Source: an uncultured Paraprevotella sp.
GTDB lineage: Bacteria > Bacteroidota > Bacteroidia > Bacteroidales > Bacteroidaceae
Length of the DNA stretch: 64,000 bases
Direction: 5' to 3'
NCBI GenBank assembly: GCA_944320765.1
Contig: CALUIS010000011.1
Span: forward strand, 36,359-100,358
The notes under the pieces are model-generated. The model made no database searches, was not told the origin of the DNA, and was given only the letters and a program-made list of their open reading frames with translations. How positions within the stretch are numbered: the stretch's first letter is position 1; each line of letters begins with the position of its first letter. The translations under genes and the position numbers were made by a program. This document shows positions 25,849 through 34,767 of the stretch, piece after piece.

Positions 25849-27726
25849 TCACACCTCGTCCTCCTTCCGTTCCGGCAGCGGCGGGAGGGGACAGAGCTTG
25901 TCCACGTCGGGCAGCGTCTCGTCGGCATACATCGCGTCAATCTCGGCGGCATAGTTCTTGTTCACCACGGGACGCTTGATCTTCAGCGTGTTCGTCAGCT
26001 CGCCCTTCTCCATGCTGAAAGGTTCGGGCAGGAGCGTGATGCGCTTCACCTGCTCATAATGGGCGAACTCCTGCTGCAAGGTGCTGATGCGGAAGAGCAG
26101 CATCTTGTTGATGTCCGCGTTGCGGCACAAGTCAGCCGTATCCGTGAACGGGATGTGATGCCGCTCGGCAAACTCCTTCAGCAACGTGTACTCCGGCACG
26201 ATGAGGGCGGAGACGAACTTGCGCTGGTCGGCGATGACCACAATCTGGTCGATATAGCGGTCCACCACCAACTTGGACTCTATCATCTGCGGGGCGATGT
26301 ACTTGCCGTTGGAGGTCTTGAACAAGTCCTTGATGCGGTCGGTGAGGTACAGCTCGCCGTTCTTCATGTATCCGGCGTCGCCCGTGTGGAACCATCCGTC
26401 CTCGTCGATGGCCGCACGGGTGGCCCCCTCCTTGCGGTAATAGCCCTTGGTGATGGTCGTGCCGCGCAGCAGGATCTCGTTGTCCTCGCCGAACTTCAGC
26501 TCCAGCCCCTCAATCAGCCGGCCGACGGAACCGATGGTCTTGTACTTCCCGCAGTGGTCGCACGACACGGTGGCCGTGGACTCCGTCAGGCCATAGCCGG
26601 CCAGCATGTTGAGTCCGGCCGAATGGACGAACTCTTCCACGGCAGGCGGGATGGCCGCCCCGGCCGTGGGGAAGAAATTGGCCCGCTCCAGCCCCAGCGT
26701 CTTCTTCAGCAGGGCGATGATGGTCTTCTCGAAGAAGGCGTAGCGCAACCGCAGCGACACGGGCGGGATAAGTCCCCGCATCTTATACCTTATATTATAT
26801 ATCTTTCCGATGAGCAAGGCTTCCTGCAACAGTTTTCGCTGCACGGAGTTGCTCCGCCGGATTTTCTCCTGCACGCCGGCATACACTTTCTCCCAAAAGC
26901 GCGGGACGGCACACATGCACGTGGGATGCACCTCCTGCAGCGACTGCAGCACATCGGCCGGACGGAGGTTGACGGCCAGCCTCGTCCCCTCGGCCAGGCA
27001 CAAATACGACCACGCCCGCTCGAACACATGCGTGAAGGGCAGGAAGTTCAAGGCCACATCCTTGTCGCCCAGGGGAAGGACACTGTCATTGGCAATCAAA
27101 GCGTCGCGATACATCCGATGGGTCAGCATCACCCCTTTGCTGGCCCCTGTGGTGCCGGAAGTGTAGAGGATGTTGGCCAAATCGTCCAGCTGCAGCTCTC
27201 CGGCCCGCCTTTCCAGCTCCGCGTCATCCTCCAGCCTGTCCGCCAGCTTCAGGAACTCCTCGAAATAGACCGACACGGTGTCCTGCGGACTCTTCACCAC
27301 GGCGGGGTCGAAGATGACCAGCTTCTGCAGCGTGGGGCAATGTGGCATACAGCGCAAGGCCGTGTCGTACTGGTACTGCTCCCCGACAAAAAGGTAGCGC
27401 ACCTCGGCGTCGTTCACCATGTAGACCACCTGGCTCTCCGAACTGGTGGCATAAAAGGGAATCGTCACCGCACGTATGCCATACGCCCCGAAATCCACAT
27501 ACAGGCATTCCGGCTTGTTCTGCGAGAACACGGCCAGATTCTCCTGTACCCCGACCCCCAGCGTCAGCAACGCACGGGAAACCTTCCGCACGTAATCCGA
27601 AAACTGGTTCCACGTGACCGGTATCCATGCATTCTTTTCATAGTCGCGGTAACTCATGGCCGTCCGCTCACCATAGCTCTTCGCCTGAACGTGAATCAAA
27701 GTAGAGAAAGGAGTCGTATTCAGCAT
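25849..27726 (-). CDS. Long-chain fatty acid--CoA ligase (AMP-forming)
   Basis: A 625-residue member of the acyl-adenylate family that activates fatty acids to acyl-CoA or acyl-AMP. The phosphate-binding loop is ILYTSGTTGASKGVMLTH. Other motifs are NFLPFTHVFER, AGYGLTESTA, GWFHTGDAGY and the hinge region LTDRIKDLFKTSNGKYIAP. The length and the insert after the P-loop fit FadD15/FAA1-like enzymes rather than E. coli FadD. The ATG at 27726 is chosen because the -7 element at 27748-27755 overlaps the upstream in-frame start. It stands alone and is divergent from the M20 gene. Confidence 0.93.
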   Translation of the reverse strand: MLNTTPFSTLIHVQAKSYGERTAMSYRDYEKNAWIPVTWNQFSDYVRKVSRALLTLGVGVQENLAVFSQNKPECLYVDFGAYGIRAVTIPFYATSSESQVVYMVNDAEVRYLFVGEQYQYDTALRCMPHCPTLQKLVIFDPAVVKSPQDTVSVYFEEFLKLADRLEDDAELERRAGELQLDDLANILYTSGTTGASKGVMLTHRMYRDALIANDSVLPLGDKDVALNFLPFTHVFERAWSYLCLAEGTRLAVNLRPADVLQSLQEVHPTCMCAVPRFWEKVYAGVQEKIRRSNSVQRKLLQEALLIGKIYNIRYKMRGLIPPVSLRLRYAFFEKTIIALLKKTLGLERANFFPTAGAAIPPAVEEFVHSAGLNMLAGYGLTESTATVSCDHCGKYKTIGSVGRLIEGLELKFGEDNEILLRGTTITKGYYRKEGATRAAIDEDGWFHTGDAGYMKNGELYLTDRIKDLFKTSNGKYIAPQMIESKLVVDRYIDQIVVIADQRKFVSALIVPEYTLLKEFAERHHIPFTDTADLCRNADINKMLLFRISTLQQEFAHYEQVKRITLLPEPFSMEKGELTNTLKIKRPVVNKNYAAEIDAMYADETLPDVDKLCPLPPLPERKEDEV

Positions 27727-27747
27727 AGCTTCGATTTTTAGTATGCA

Positions 27748-27755
27748 CAAAGATA
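27748..27755 (-). promoter_or_regulatory. -7 element for the acyl-CoA ligase gene
   Basis: The minus strand reads TATCTTTG (TAnnTTTG), 21 bases before the ATG at 27726. Confidence 0.55.
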
Positions 27756-27818
27756 GGATTTTTAATTAAATAATGTATAAGAACGCCTCAGAAAGTTTAA
27801 TTTTTCTTTGGAATGCCT

Positions 27819-27826
27819 TAACTTTG
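27819..27826 (+). promoter_or_regulatory. -7 element for the M20 peptidase gene
   Basis: TAACTTTG matches TAnnTTTG. It lies only 10 bases before the ATG at 27837, so the leader would be almost absent if that ATG is used. The ATG at 27846 is the alternative. Confidence 0.5.
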
Positions 27827-27836
27827 CTCCAAACAA

Positions 27837-28907
27837 ATGACAACCATGGATACAGGACTCCTGACCCTCGAAGCCGTAGAGCTGCTCGGACAGATGGTGG
27901 AACGCCCCTCCGTCAGCCGGGACGAGAAAGAAGCGGCCGACCTGATAGAACGGTTCATGGAAAGCCGCACGATGGCTCCCCGCCGTTCGGGAAACAACCT
28001 CTGGTGCGCTGCGCCGCAATATGACGGGAAGAAGCCGACCCTCTTGCTGAACGCCCATATCGACACGGTGAAGCCTGCCGCCAGCTGGACACGCGACCCG
28101 TTCACCCCCACCAGGGAAGGCGACCGGATTTACGGACTGGGGACGAACGACGACGGGGCCAGCGTGGTCTCCCTGCTGCAAGCCTTCCGCACGCTCAGCC
28201 GAAAGCCCCAGCCTTACAACCTCATCTTCCTGGCCTCGTGTGAGGAAGAAGTGTCGGGAAAAGACGGCATAGAATCGGTCCTGCCGCTGCTGCCGCGTAT
28301 CGACGTGGCCCTGGTGGGCGAGCCTACGGGGATGCAGCCGGCCATTGCCGAAAAGGGGCTGATGGTACTGGACGTCACGGCACACGGGAAATCCGGACAC
28401 GCCGCCCGCGACGAGGGGGAAAACGCGATATACAAAGCCATGAAGGACATGGAATGGTTCCGCACCTACCGGTTCCCGGAAACGTCCCCGCTGCTCGGGG
28501 ACGTGAAGATGAGCGTGACCATCGTCCATGCCGGCACGCAGCACAACGTGGTGCCGGACCAATGCACCTTCACCGTGGACGTGCGGAGCAACGAGAACTA
28601 CTCCAACGAGGACATCTTCCGCACCGTCTGCGCCCATGTCGGCAGCGAGGTGAAAGCCCGCTCCTTCCGGCTGAACTCCTCGCGCATCGACGAGAACCAT
28701 CCGCTCGTGAGAAAGGCCAAGGCCTTGGGCCGCACACCCTTCGGCTCGCCCACACTGTCCGACCAGGCACTGATGCGCTTCCCGTCCCTGAAAATGGGGC
28801 CGGGCGAATCCTCGCGCTCCCACACGGCGGACGAATACATCAAAGTGCCAGAAATAGAAGAGGCCATCGGGCTGTACATCGACTTGCTGGACGGCCTGCA
28901 AATCTAA
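27837..28907 (+). CDS. M20-family metallo-hydrolase (ArgE/DapE-like)
   Basis: A 356-residue cytoplasmic zinc-dependent deacylase. Metal and catalytic motifs are present: NAHIDTV (first His and Asp), YGLGTNDDGASV (bridging Asp), SCEEEVSG (catalytic Glu pair) and a late SSRSHTADEY (His). A dimerisation domain (GKSGHAARDEGENAIYKA) interrupts the catalytic domain. Bacteroides makes arginine through N-succinylated intermediates, so the enzyme may remove succinyl or acetyl from ornithine, but DapE-type or peptidase activity cannot be excluded. Translation may start at the ATG at 27846, given the promoter position. It converges on the envC-like gene with 6 bases between stops. Confidence 0.88.
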   Translation: MTTMDTGLLTLEAVELLGQMVERPSVSRDEKEAADLIERFMESRTMAPRRSGNNLWCAAPQYDGKKPTLLLNAHIDTVKPAASWTRDPFTPTREGDRIYGLGTNDDGASVVSLLQAFRTLSRKPQPYNLIFLASCEEEVSGKDGIESVLPLLPRIDVALVGEPTGMQPAIAEKGLMVLDVTAHGKSGHAARDEGENAIYKAMKDMEWFRTYRFPETSPLLGDVKMSVTIVHAGTQHNVVPDQCTFTVDVRSNENYSNEDIFRTVCAHVGSEVKARSFRLNSSRIDENHPLVRKAKALGRTPFGSPTLSDQALMRFPSLKMGPGESSRSHTADEYIKVPEIEEAIGLYIDLLDGLQI

Positions 28908-28913
28908 AAGGAT

Positions 28914-30209
28914 TCAACGACCAATCCAAGCCTCAGGGTTCAGTTTCTGCTTCTCCTTCCGCAACTGGAAATGCAGGACGCAATGTCCCGAGCCGTCATC
29001 CTCCACCACCCCGAGAATGTCGCGGGCCTTGACTTTCTGCCCCTTGCTTACCCGCACGGAAGAAAGATTGCAATAGACCGAAATATAGCTGCCATGACGG
29101 ACCAACACGTTCTTGGAACCGCCGAACTGGAACACGGTGGACACCTCCCCGTCGAAAACGGAACGCGCCATGGCACCCGGACGGCCGATATAGTTCGTGC
29201 CTTTGTTGTCCAAACGCACATTTTTCAGTCCCGGCACGTTATAAGTGCCGAAATGGCTGCCAATCATGTATTTGCCCGTGATAGGCACCGGCAGGCGGCC
29301 TTTGTTCCTGACGAAGTTTCCGTTCAGTTCACGGTCCTGTGGTGTAATCCATTTGTATTCCGGCGGGATGTCCGATGCCTTGCCTTTTCCGCCTTTCGAG
29401 GCTGCAGCCTGCTCCTTTTTGCGCTGCCGCTCCGCCCTCCGCCGCGCCTCGGCCTCCGCCCGTTTCCGGGCCTGCTCAATCTCGTAGGCCACCAGCTGGT
29501 CTATCTTCCGGTCCAACGCCGAAAGCTGCCGTTGCTGCCGCGCCACCTCCTGGTTCAAGCGCTTCTGCTTCTGCCGCAGGCCGGCCACATTCTTCTGCTC
29601 CTCTTCTTTCTGCTGCTGCAGCAAGGCTTTCTGCCGCTCGCATTCCGCTTTCAGGCGGTTCTTTTCCGCCTTCACCGCCAGAAGCTGGTTTTTCTCTTCC
29701 AGCAGGTCATTCCGTCTCTCCACAATCTGTTCGGCCAGCCTCCGCTGGTAACCGGCATATTCACGGGCGTACCTTGACCGCCGGTACATCTGGGTCACCG
29801 ACTTGGACGACAACACGAACAGCAAGGGGCTGCCCACCGACTTGCAAGCCCTGGCGTAACGCAAGGCCTTGGCGTAATCCGCCTTCTTCTTCTCCAGCTC
29901 CTGCATCGTGCGGGACACCCGTCCCTCCAACTCCGCCACCTGCCCGTCGACTTGCCTCAGCTGCACCTCCATCGTGTCGATATACCGCTGGCGGTTTTCC
30001 AACCGGTTCACAATCATGCTGATGTCACGCAACTTGCCGGCCACGTCCTCTTCCGTGGTCTTCAGTTCCTTGCGCGACCGGTCCAAATCCTTCTGGAGTT
30101 CCTTCTTCTGCGTCTGCAGCGCCTTCACCTTACGGCTGTTCTGGGCCTGCAAAGGGAAAAACGACGCGCACACCCAGAAGGCGACCAGCATGACAACCCC
30201 CGTTCTCAT
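28914..30209 (-). CDS. EnvC-like murein hydrolase activator with degenerate LytM domain
   Basis: A 431-residue exported protein: signal peptide (VVMLVAFWVCASFFPLQAQ), a very long coiled coil (about 25-265) and a C-terminal LytM/M23 domain. In active M23 peptidases a HxxxD site binds zinc; here that region reads LDNKGTNYIG, so His and Asp are missing, while the late HCVLHFQL retains the HxxxH-like spacing. Loss of zinc ligands is the hallmark of EnvC, which activates amidases at the division septum rather than cutting itself. It overlaps the DUF4292 gene by 4 bases and is the last gene of the dut operon. Confidence 0.9.
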   Translation of the reverse strand: MRTGVVMLVAFWVCASFFPLQAQNSRKVKALQTQKKELQKDLDRSRKELKTTEEDVAGKLRDISMIVNRLENRQRYIDTMEVQLRQVDGQVAELEGRVSRTMQELEKKKADYAKALRYARACKSVGSPLLFVLSSKSVTQMYRRSRYAREYAGYQRRLAEQIVERRNDLLEEKNQLLAVKAEKNRLKAECERQKALLQQQKEEEQKNVAGLRQKQKRLNQEVARQQRQLSALDRKIDQLVAYEIEQARKRAEAEARRRAERQRKKEQAAASKGGKGKASDIPPEYKWITPQDRELNGNFVRNKGRLPVPITGKYMIGSHFGTYNVPGLKNVRLDNKGTNYIGRPGAMARSVFDGEVSTVFQFGGSKNVLVRHGSYISVYCNLSSVRVSKGQKVKARDILGVVEDDGSGHCVLHFQLRKEKQKLNPEAWIGR

Positions 30210-31042
30210 TTTATCAGTTGCTTTAAAATCAGGTCCGGACTGACTCTCTTATACTTTCCGCCCGGCTCTTTGGTCAGCTCTACGGTCTTCGCGTTCCACT
30301 TCAGGTTACCCAAGGAAATCACGGCGGTCAGGTTCTTCCCCGCTCCGGTAATGGAAAGCTGCATCTTGTCGGGAAAACTCTTCTGCTCCACGTTGGCAAA
30401 ATGCTGGTAGGTCCAGTTCAGATGCGGAACGGAACCCTGTCCCGCCACCGCCACCGAGGTGTTGCGGATCAAACCCGTCAGCAAGTCCACCACGAACTGG
30501 CATTGCAGCAAAGCGTCGCCCCGCGTGGTCATGATGGTGCTTTCCCGGTTCTCCACCACCGTGAAGTCCCGCTCTTCCCATTCCCCTTCGCGGCCGGGCA
30601 CAAACAAATCGTTCCAAAACAGAGCCTGCAACGTATAGAAATCCACTCCGGCCTGTTGCAGATAAGGCACGTCCGCATAGTCCACCTTCACATACTCGCG
30701 CTGCATCCGGTTGACCATCATCATATACTGCGGCGTGAACTCCAGCCGCCCCACTTCCATAAAGCCCAAAGCCACGAGCGAAAGCTGGATGACCTCGCCC
30801 CGTTTCAGGTTGCAGCTGCCTCCCACAGACAATGCCTTCCCGTCGACCTGCAATTCAAAATCCATCTTGGAGGTCACGGTACCTTCTTTCAGCCCGACCG
30901 TGGCCATCTTGTCCACCCATTCGCCGGACAACTCTTCCTGCGGAGCCTTGACCCCCGCCGCCTCCTTGGCGGAGCGGCAAGAAGCCAGGAGGGACAAGGC
31001 CCCAACCGTAACGCCCCAAAACAAAAACCTTATTCCTCTCAT
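30206..31042 (-). CDS. DUF4292-type periplasmic lipoprotein
   Basis: A 278-residue lipoprotein with lipobox LLASC at about residue 22. No acidic residues directly follow the Cys (CRSAKEAAG), so surface export is not predicted and it probably faces the periplasm. The body is a beta-rich fold resembling LolA/LolB-like lipoprotein carriers (MDFELQVDGKALSVGGSCNL, IQLSLVALGFMEVGRLEFTP), which is how DUF4292 proteins are usually described. A role in outer-membrane lipoprotein handling is inference. It overlaps the flanking genes by 4 bases on each side. Confidence 0.8.
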   Translation of the reverse strand: MRGIRFLFWGVTVGALSLLASCRSAKEAAGVKAPQEELSGEWVDKMATVGLKEGTVTSKMDFELQVDGKALSVGGSCNLKRGEVIQLSLVALGFMEVGRLEFTPQYMMMVNRMQREYVKVDYADVPYLQQAGVDFYTLQALFWNDLFVPGREGEWEERDFTVVENRESTIMTTRGDALLQCQFVVDLLTGLIRNTSVAVAGQGSVPHLNWTYQHFANVEQKSFPDKMQLSITGAGKNLTAVISLGNLKWNAKTVELTKEPGGKYKRVSPDLILKQLIK

Positions 31043-32793
31043 TCCTCAATATATCTTTTCTCGCGGATTTTACGGTCCAGAAGCTGGGATACATCTTCCC
31101 CTTTTTCCCGGGCCATCTTCCAGTATTTCAACGCGCCTTCCATATCGCCACAACGGGCATAAATATCCCCCGCATGTTCCAACACACCGCCGGAGACATC
31201 CTCATCATTCTCCACGTCTCCCACAAGCACCCGGTCCATATACATCTTCGCTTCCGAATAACGCCCTTTCACAAACAGAATCCAAGCGTAAGTGTCGATA
31301 TAAGTCTTGTTGTTCGGTTCCGCCACAATGGTACGGTGGCTCATCTCCTCCGCCTTGTCCAGGTCCTTCCGCTCCAACGAGAGATAATAGGCATAATTGT
31401 TCAGACAGCCGATATTGTCGGGATTGTACGAAAGGCAAGCATCGTAAGCGATAAAAGCCGAATCCCTCAAGCCATTACTGTAATACAAGTCGCCCATGAT
31501 GGAATACATGTCCGACACGATGCCACGGTCGGTGTCCGGCTTGATTTGCCGCACCCCCTTGCGGAACACCTCCAAGGCTTTGTCCTGGCGGCCGAGCTGG
31601 TAATAAGAGAAGCCCAGATAAAAATAATAAGGCAACTGGTCGGGATAGTGCGCGATACCCCTCGTACAGACATCCACCACCTTGGGATAGTCATCGGCCC
31701 GGACCGCCAACTGGACCAACTGATACAATGCCGCCTGGTTGTCCGGCTCTATCTTCAGGATGCGTTCCAACGCAGGTTCAACCATACCGTCCATATGCTT
31801 CAGCTGAAGATAGGAGACGTAAAGCATCAGCATGTCCACCGTTTCCGGCACGGACTGGAACATGCGGTCGAAAGCAGCCAGGACCACCGTGCTGTCCTTG
31901 CGGGCATTCTCGCAATCAATCACATAATTACGCATCAACATGGCTCTGGCCCGCCCGTCTGTCCCCTTTCCGTACAGCAGGTCATCCAACTGCGCCTGAT
32001 ACAGCGAGTCCTGCCCCGTCTGCTTGTAGTAATCCAGCATGGACAGCCGCAGTGCTTGGTTCTCAGGCTCTTTCTGCCGCACCTCGTCGTAAATGGCCCA
32101 AGCCTTGTCCGGCCGGTCCGCCAACAGATACTGGTCGCCTATCAGCACCTTGTAAGCCAAGTCATTGGGATTCTCCCCGGCCAGACTTTCCAACTCGGCA
32201 AAAGCCTTGTCGTCTTCTCCCAACTCCCGGTAGAAACGGAATTTCTCCATGCTGACCGACGCATTTTTCCCTTCCAAGGTCTCGATACGGTCCAAGGCAT
32301 GTATCGCCTTCCGGTAGTCTTCCTGTCCCACATAGATGCTGACCAGCTGGGCCAGCACGTCCGAACGCGCCGGGTTGCATCTCGCCATATCCTCCAGCAC
32401 GGGAGCGGCATGAAGGTTGTCACGGTTCTGCAGATAAAACGAAGCCAATGCCTGCTTATAGTAAATGTTGTCCGGCTCCAAATCCGCGGCACGCCTTAAA
32501 TGGGACACGCAACGGAGGGAATCGTCCAGTCCGGCATAATACAAGCCCAAATTATACAAAGCTTCGCCCGCATCAGGCTTGATGTCCAGACAATGCCGGT
32601 ACAGCACAAACGCGTCGTCATGGTTCCCGGCCAGCTTGCTTTTGGTCGCTTCCATGTAATAATAATCCAACCTGCGCTGCGCTTCCGCCGTCAGGTCCCG
32701 CACATTCCGTCCACCGGCACAGGAAACCAGTCCCAAAAGCAAGACCGCACATACGGTTTCGGGCCAATATAGGAAAAAACTCTTCATCCTCAT
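31039..32793 (-). CDS. Tetratricopeptide-repeat lipoprotein
   Basis: A 584-residue protein with lipobox LLGLVSC near residue 24 followed by about ten TPR-like helical pairs ([56 protein letters not shown]). The ATG at 32793 is chosen because it overlaps the dut stop as ATGA; in-frame codons up to 32862 lie inside dut. TPR lipoproteins act as scaffolds for envelope complexes. In this operon it sits between dut and a LolB-like lipoprotein with an EnvC-like division factor, suggesting a role in outer-membrane or septal assembly. No family name can be assigned. Confidence 0.85.
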   Translation of the reverse strand: MRMKSFFLYWPETVCAVLLLGLVSCAGGRNVRDLTAEAQRRLDYYYMEATKSKLAGNHDDAFVLYRHCLDIKPDAGEALYNLGLYYAGLDDSLRCVSHLRRAADLEPDNIYYKQALASFYLQNRDNLHAAPVLEDMARCNPARSDVLAQLVSIYVGQEDYRKAIHALDRIETLEGKNASVSMEKFRFYRELGEDDKAFAELESLAGENPNDLAYKVLIGDQYLLADRPDKAWAIYDEVRQKEPENQALRLSMLDYYKQTGQDSLYQAQLDDLLYGKGTDGRARAMLMRNYVIDCENARKDSTVVLAAFDRMFQSVPETVDMLMLYVSYLQLKHMDGMVEPALERILKIEPDNQAALYQLVQLAVRADDYPKVVDVCTRGIAHYPDQLPYYFYLGFSYYQLGRQDKALEVFRKGVRQIKPDTDRGIVSDMYSIMGDLYYSNGLRDSAFIAYDACLSYNPDNIGCLNNYAYYLSLERKDLDKAEEMSHRTIVAEPNNKTYIDTYAWILFVKGRYSEAKMYMDRVLVGDVENDEDVSGGVLEHAGDIYARCGDMEGALKYWKMAREKGEDVSQLLDRKIREKRYIEE

Positions 32794-33230
32794 TTCTCTC
32801 CCGAGTGGCCAAAGCCTCCCGCCCCTCTTTCCGTCTCGTCCAAACATTCCACTGCCTCCCATCTGACTTGCTCATAGCGAGCCACAACCATTTGGGCAAT
32901 CCGTTCACCATCGCAAATCTCAAACGGTTCGTCCGACAAGTTCACCAGAATCACGCGTATCTCGCCACGGTAGTCCGCATCAATCGTCCCCGGCGAGTTC
33001 AGCACCGTGACGCCTTTCTTCAAGGCCAGCCCGCTCCGCGGGCGGATTTGGGCTTCCGTCCCTCTGGGCAGGGCGACATACAGCCCCGTAGGCACCAAGC
33101 CACGCTCCATCGGCTTCAGGACCATGGGCGCATCCAGATTGGCCCGAAGATCCATGCCGGCCGAATCCAAGGTGGCATATCGGGGTAGCGCGTGGTGCGA
33201 CTTATTAATCACCTTTACTTCCGTCATCAT
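32790..33230 (-). CDS. dut: Deoxyuridine 5'-triphosphate nucleotidohydrolase
   Basis: A 146-residue homotrimeric dUTPase that converts dUTP to dUMP and diphosphate, keeping uracil out of DNA and feeding dTMP synthesis. All five motifs are visible: [15 protein letters not shown], the [11 protein letters not shown] uracil-binding loop, ERIAQMV and the C-terminal [10 protein letters not shown]. Two adjacent ATGs (33230 and 33227) are possible; in-frame codons beyond are excluded by the -7 element at 33255-33262. It leads the dut-TPR-DUF4292-envC operon and is divergent from dgt. Confidence 0.96.
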   Translation of the reverse strand: MMTEVKVINKSHHALPRYATLDSAGMDLRANLDAPMVLKPMERGLVPTGLYVALPRGTEAQIRPRSGLALKKGVTVLNSPGTIDADYRGEIRVILVNLSDEPFEICDGERIAQMVVARYEQVRWEAVECLDETERGAGGFGHSGEK

Positions 33231-33254
33231 GCAAAAAGAATTGTTTTTGAGATA

Positions 33255-33262
33255 CAAAAATA
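33255..33262 (-). promoter_or_regulatory. -7 element for the dut operon
   Basis: The minus strand reads TATTTTTG (TAnnTTTG), 24 bases before the ATG at 33230. Confidence 0.55.
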
Positions 33263-33325
33263 GCCAATTCTCCGAACACCGCCATTGATTTTAGGATAAA
33301 AAGAGAGTATGTCAACCTTTTTAAT

Positions 33326-33333
33326 TACTTTTG
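33326..33333 (+). promoter_or_regulatory. -7 element for dgt
   Basis: TACTTTTG matches TAnnTTTG, 16 bases before the ATG at 33350. It forms a divergent pair with the dut element 63 bases away. Confidence 0.55.
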
Positions 33334-33349
33334 TGACAAATCTACGAGA

Positions 33350-34711
33350 ATGAGCATGAATTGGCAGCAACTGATATCCAACAAACGCCTGGGACTGGAA
33401 CAATACCATCAAGTGAAGAAAGACGACAGGACGGAATTCCAGCGCGACTACGACCGCCTGATTTTTTCCGCGCCGTTCAGGCGGCTACAGAACAAGACGC
33501 AAGTCTTTCCCCTTCCGGGAAGCATCTTCGTACACAACCGGTTGACCCATAGTTTGGAAGTGTCCAGCGTAGGACGCTCGTTAGGCAATGACATATCCCG
33601 CGCCCTTATCCAAAAGCATCCGGAGCTGACGGGAAGCCACCTGACCGAGGCCGGCGCCATCGTCTCGGCCGCCTGCCTGGCCCATGACCTGGGGAATCCG
33701 CCTTTCGGGCATTCCGGCGAACGCGCCATCGGGACCTTCTTCAGCGAGGGAAAGGGCGCATGGCTGAAGACTTACCACGACCCGCAGACCGGAGACCGGC
33801 TCACCGAACGGGAATGGAACGACCTGATCCACTTTGAAGGAAACGCCAATGCCTTCCGGCTTCTGACCCATCATTTCAAGGGACGGCGCAAGGGAGGATT
33901 CGTCATGACCTACACGACCTTGGCTTCCATCGTCAAATACCCGTTCTCCTCCAACCTGGCCGGGAAGCACGCCAAATTCGGGTTCTTCCAAAGCGAGATA
34001 CCCGACTACCAACGGATTGCCGAGGAGTTGGGCATTCCGCGCCAGCCCAGCGGGGAAGACACCCTGCGCTACGTCCGCCACCCGTTTGTCTATCTGGTGG
34101 AAGCCGCCGATGACATCTGCTACGAAATCATGGACATCGAAGACGCGCACAAACTGAAAATCCTGAGTACGGAAGAGACACAGGAACTGCTGTTGGGCTT
34201 CTTTGAGAAGGAACGGCAAGAACATATCCGGAAGACCATGCAACTGGTGAGCGACACCAACGAGCAGATTGTCTACCTCCGCTCGTGCGTCATCGGATGC
34301 CTGGAACACGAGTGCGTCAATGTGTTTCTGGAACATGAGGAAGAACTGCTGGAAGGTACTTTCAAAGGCAGCCTCATCGACCACATCAGCGAAACGCCCC
34401 GCACGGCCTATAGGACATGCGAGAAAATGGCGTATGCCAAAATCTACCGGAGCAAGGACGTGGTGGACATCGAGCTGGCCGGTTTCCAGGTCATCACCAC
34501 CCTGCTCGACCTGATGATCGAGGCCGTATGCCATCCCCGGAAGGCCTATTCGCAACTGCTCATCAACCGCGTGTCGCAACAATACGACATCGGGGCCGAA
34601 CGTCTCTACGACCGCATCATGGCCGTATTGGACTACATCTCCGGCATGACCGACGTCTATGCCCTCGACCTGTACCGCAAAATCAACGGTACAAGCCTGC
34701 CTGTCGTATAA
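33350..34711 (+). CDS. dgt: Deoxyguanosine triphosphate triphosphohydrolase
   Basis: A 453-residue HD-domain enzyme that splits dGTP (or other dNTPs) into deoxynucleoside and triphosphate. The metal site is visible as HNRLTHSLEVS, then AHDLGNPPFGHSGE, and a late YLVEAADDICYEIMDIEDA (the final Asp). Length and N-terminal FSAPFRRLQNKTQVFPL match the Dgt family. It stands alone, divergent from dut, so two dNTP-pool enzymes share one intergenic region. Its 3' end faces glsB. Confidence 0.94.
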   Translation: MSMNWQQLISNKRLGLEQYHQVKKDDRTEFQRDYDRLIFSAPFRRLQNKTQVFPLPGSIFVHNRLTHSLEVSSVGRSLGNDISRALIQKHPELTGSHLTEAGAIVSAACLAHDLGNPPFGHSGERAIGTFFSEGKGAWLKTYHDPQTGDRLTEREWNDLIHFEGNANAFRLLTHHFKGRRKGGFVMTYTTLASIVKYPFSSNLAGKHAKFGFFQSEIPDYQRIAEELGIPRQPSGEDTLRYVRHPFVYLVEAADDICYEIMDIEDAHKLKILSTEETQELLLGFFEKERQEHIRKTMQLVSDTNEQIVYLRSCVIGCLEHECVNVFLEHEEELLEGTFKGSLIDHISETPRTAYRTCEKMAYAKIYRSKDVVDIELAGFQVITTLLDLMIEAVCHPRKAYSQLLINRVSQQYDIGAERLYDRIMAVLDYISGMTDVYALDLYRKINGTSLPVV

Positions 34712-34729
34712 TCCCGCCACAGGCGAAAA

Positions 34730-34767
34730 GACTTTCTCCCCACGGTCAGCCCCGTCCGGAGAAAGTC
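34730..34767. terminator. Hairpin between convergent dgt and glsB
   Basis: GACTTTCTCC (34730-34739) pairs with GGAGAAAGTC (34758-34767). It includes the glsB stop codon. There is no strong T-run, so efficient termination is uncertain, but position and symmetry fit a shared convergent terminator. Confidence 0.45.

Noticed and set aside
25866..27741. A 637-codon plus-strand frame opposite the acyl-CoA ligase gene.
   Set aside because: The minus-strand product has every motif of the ligase family; the plus-strand translation has none.
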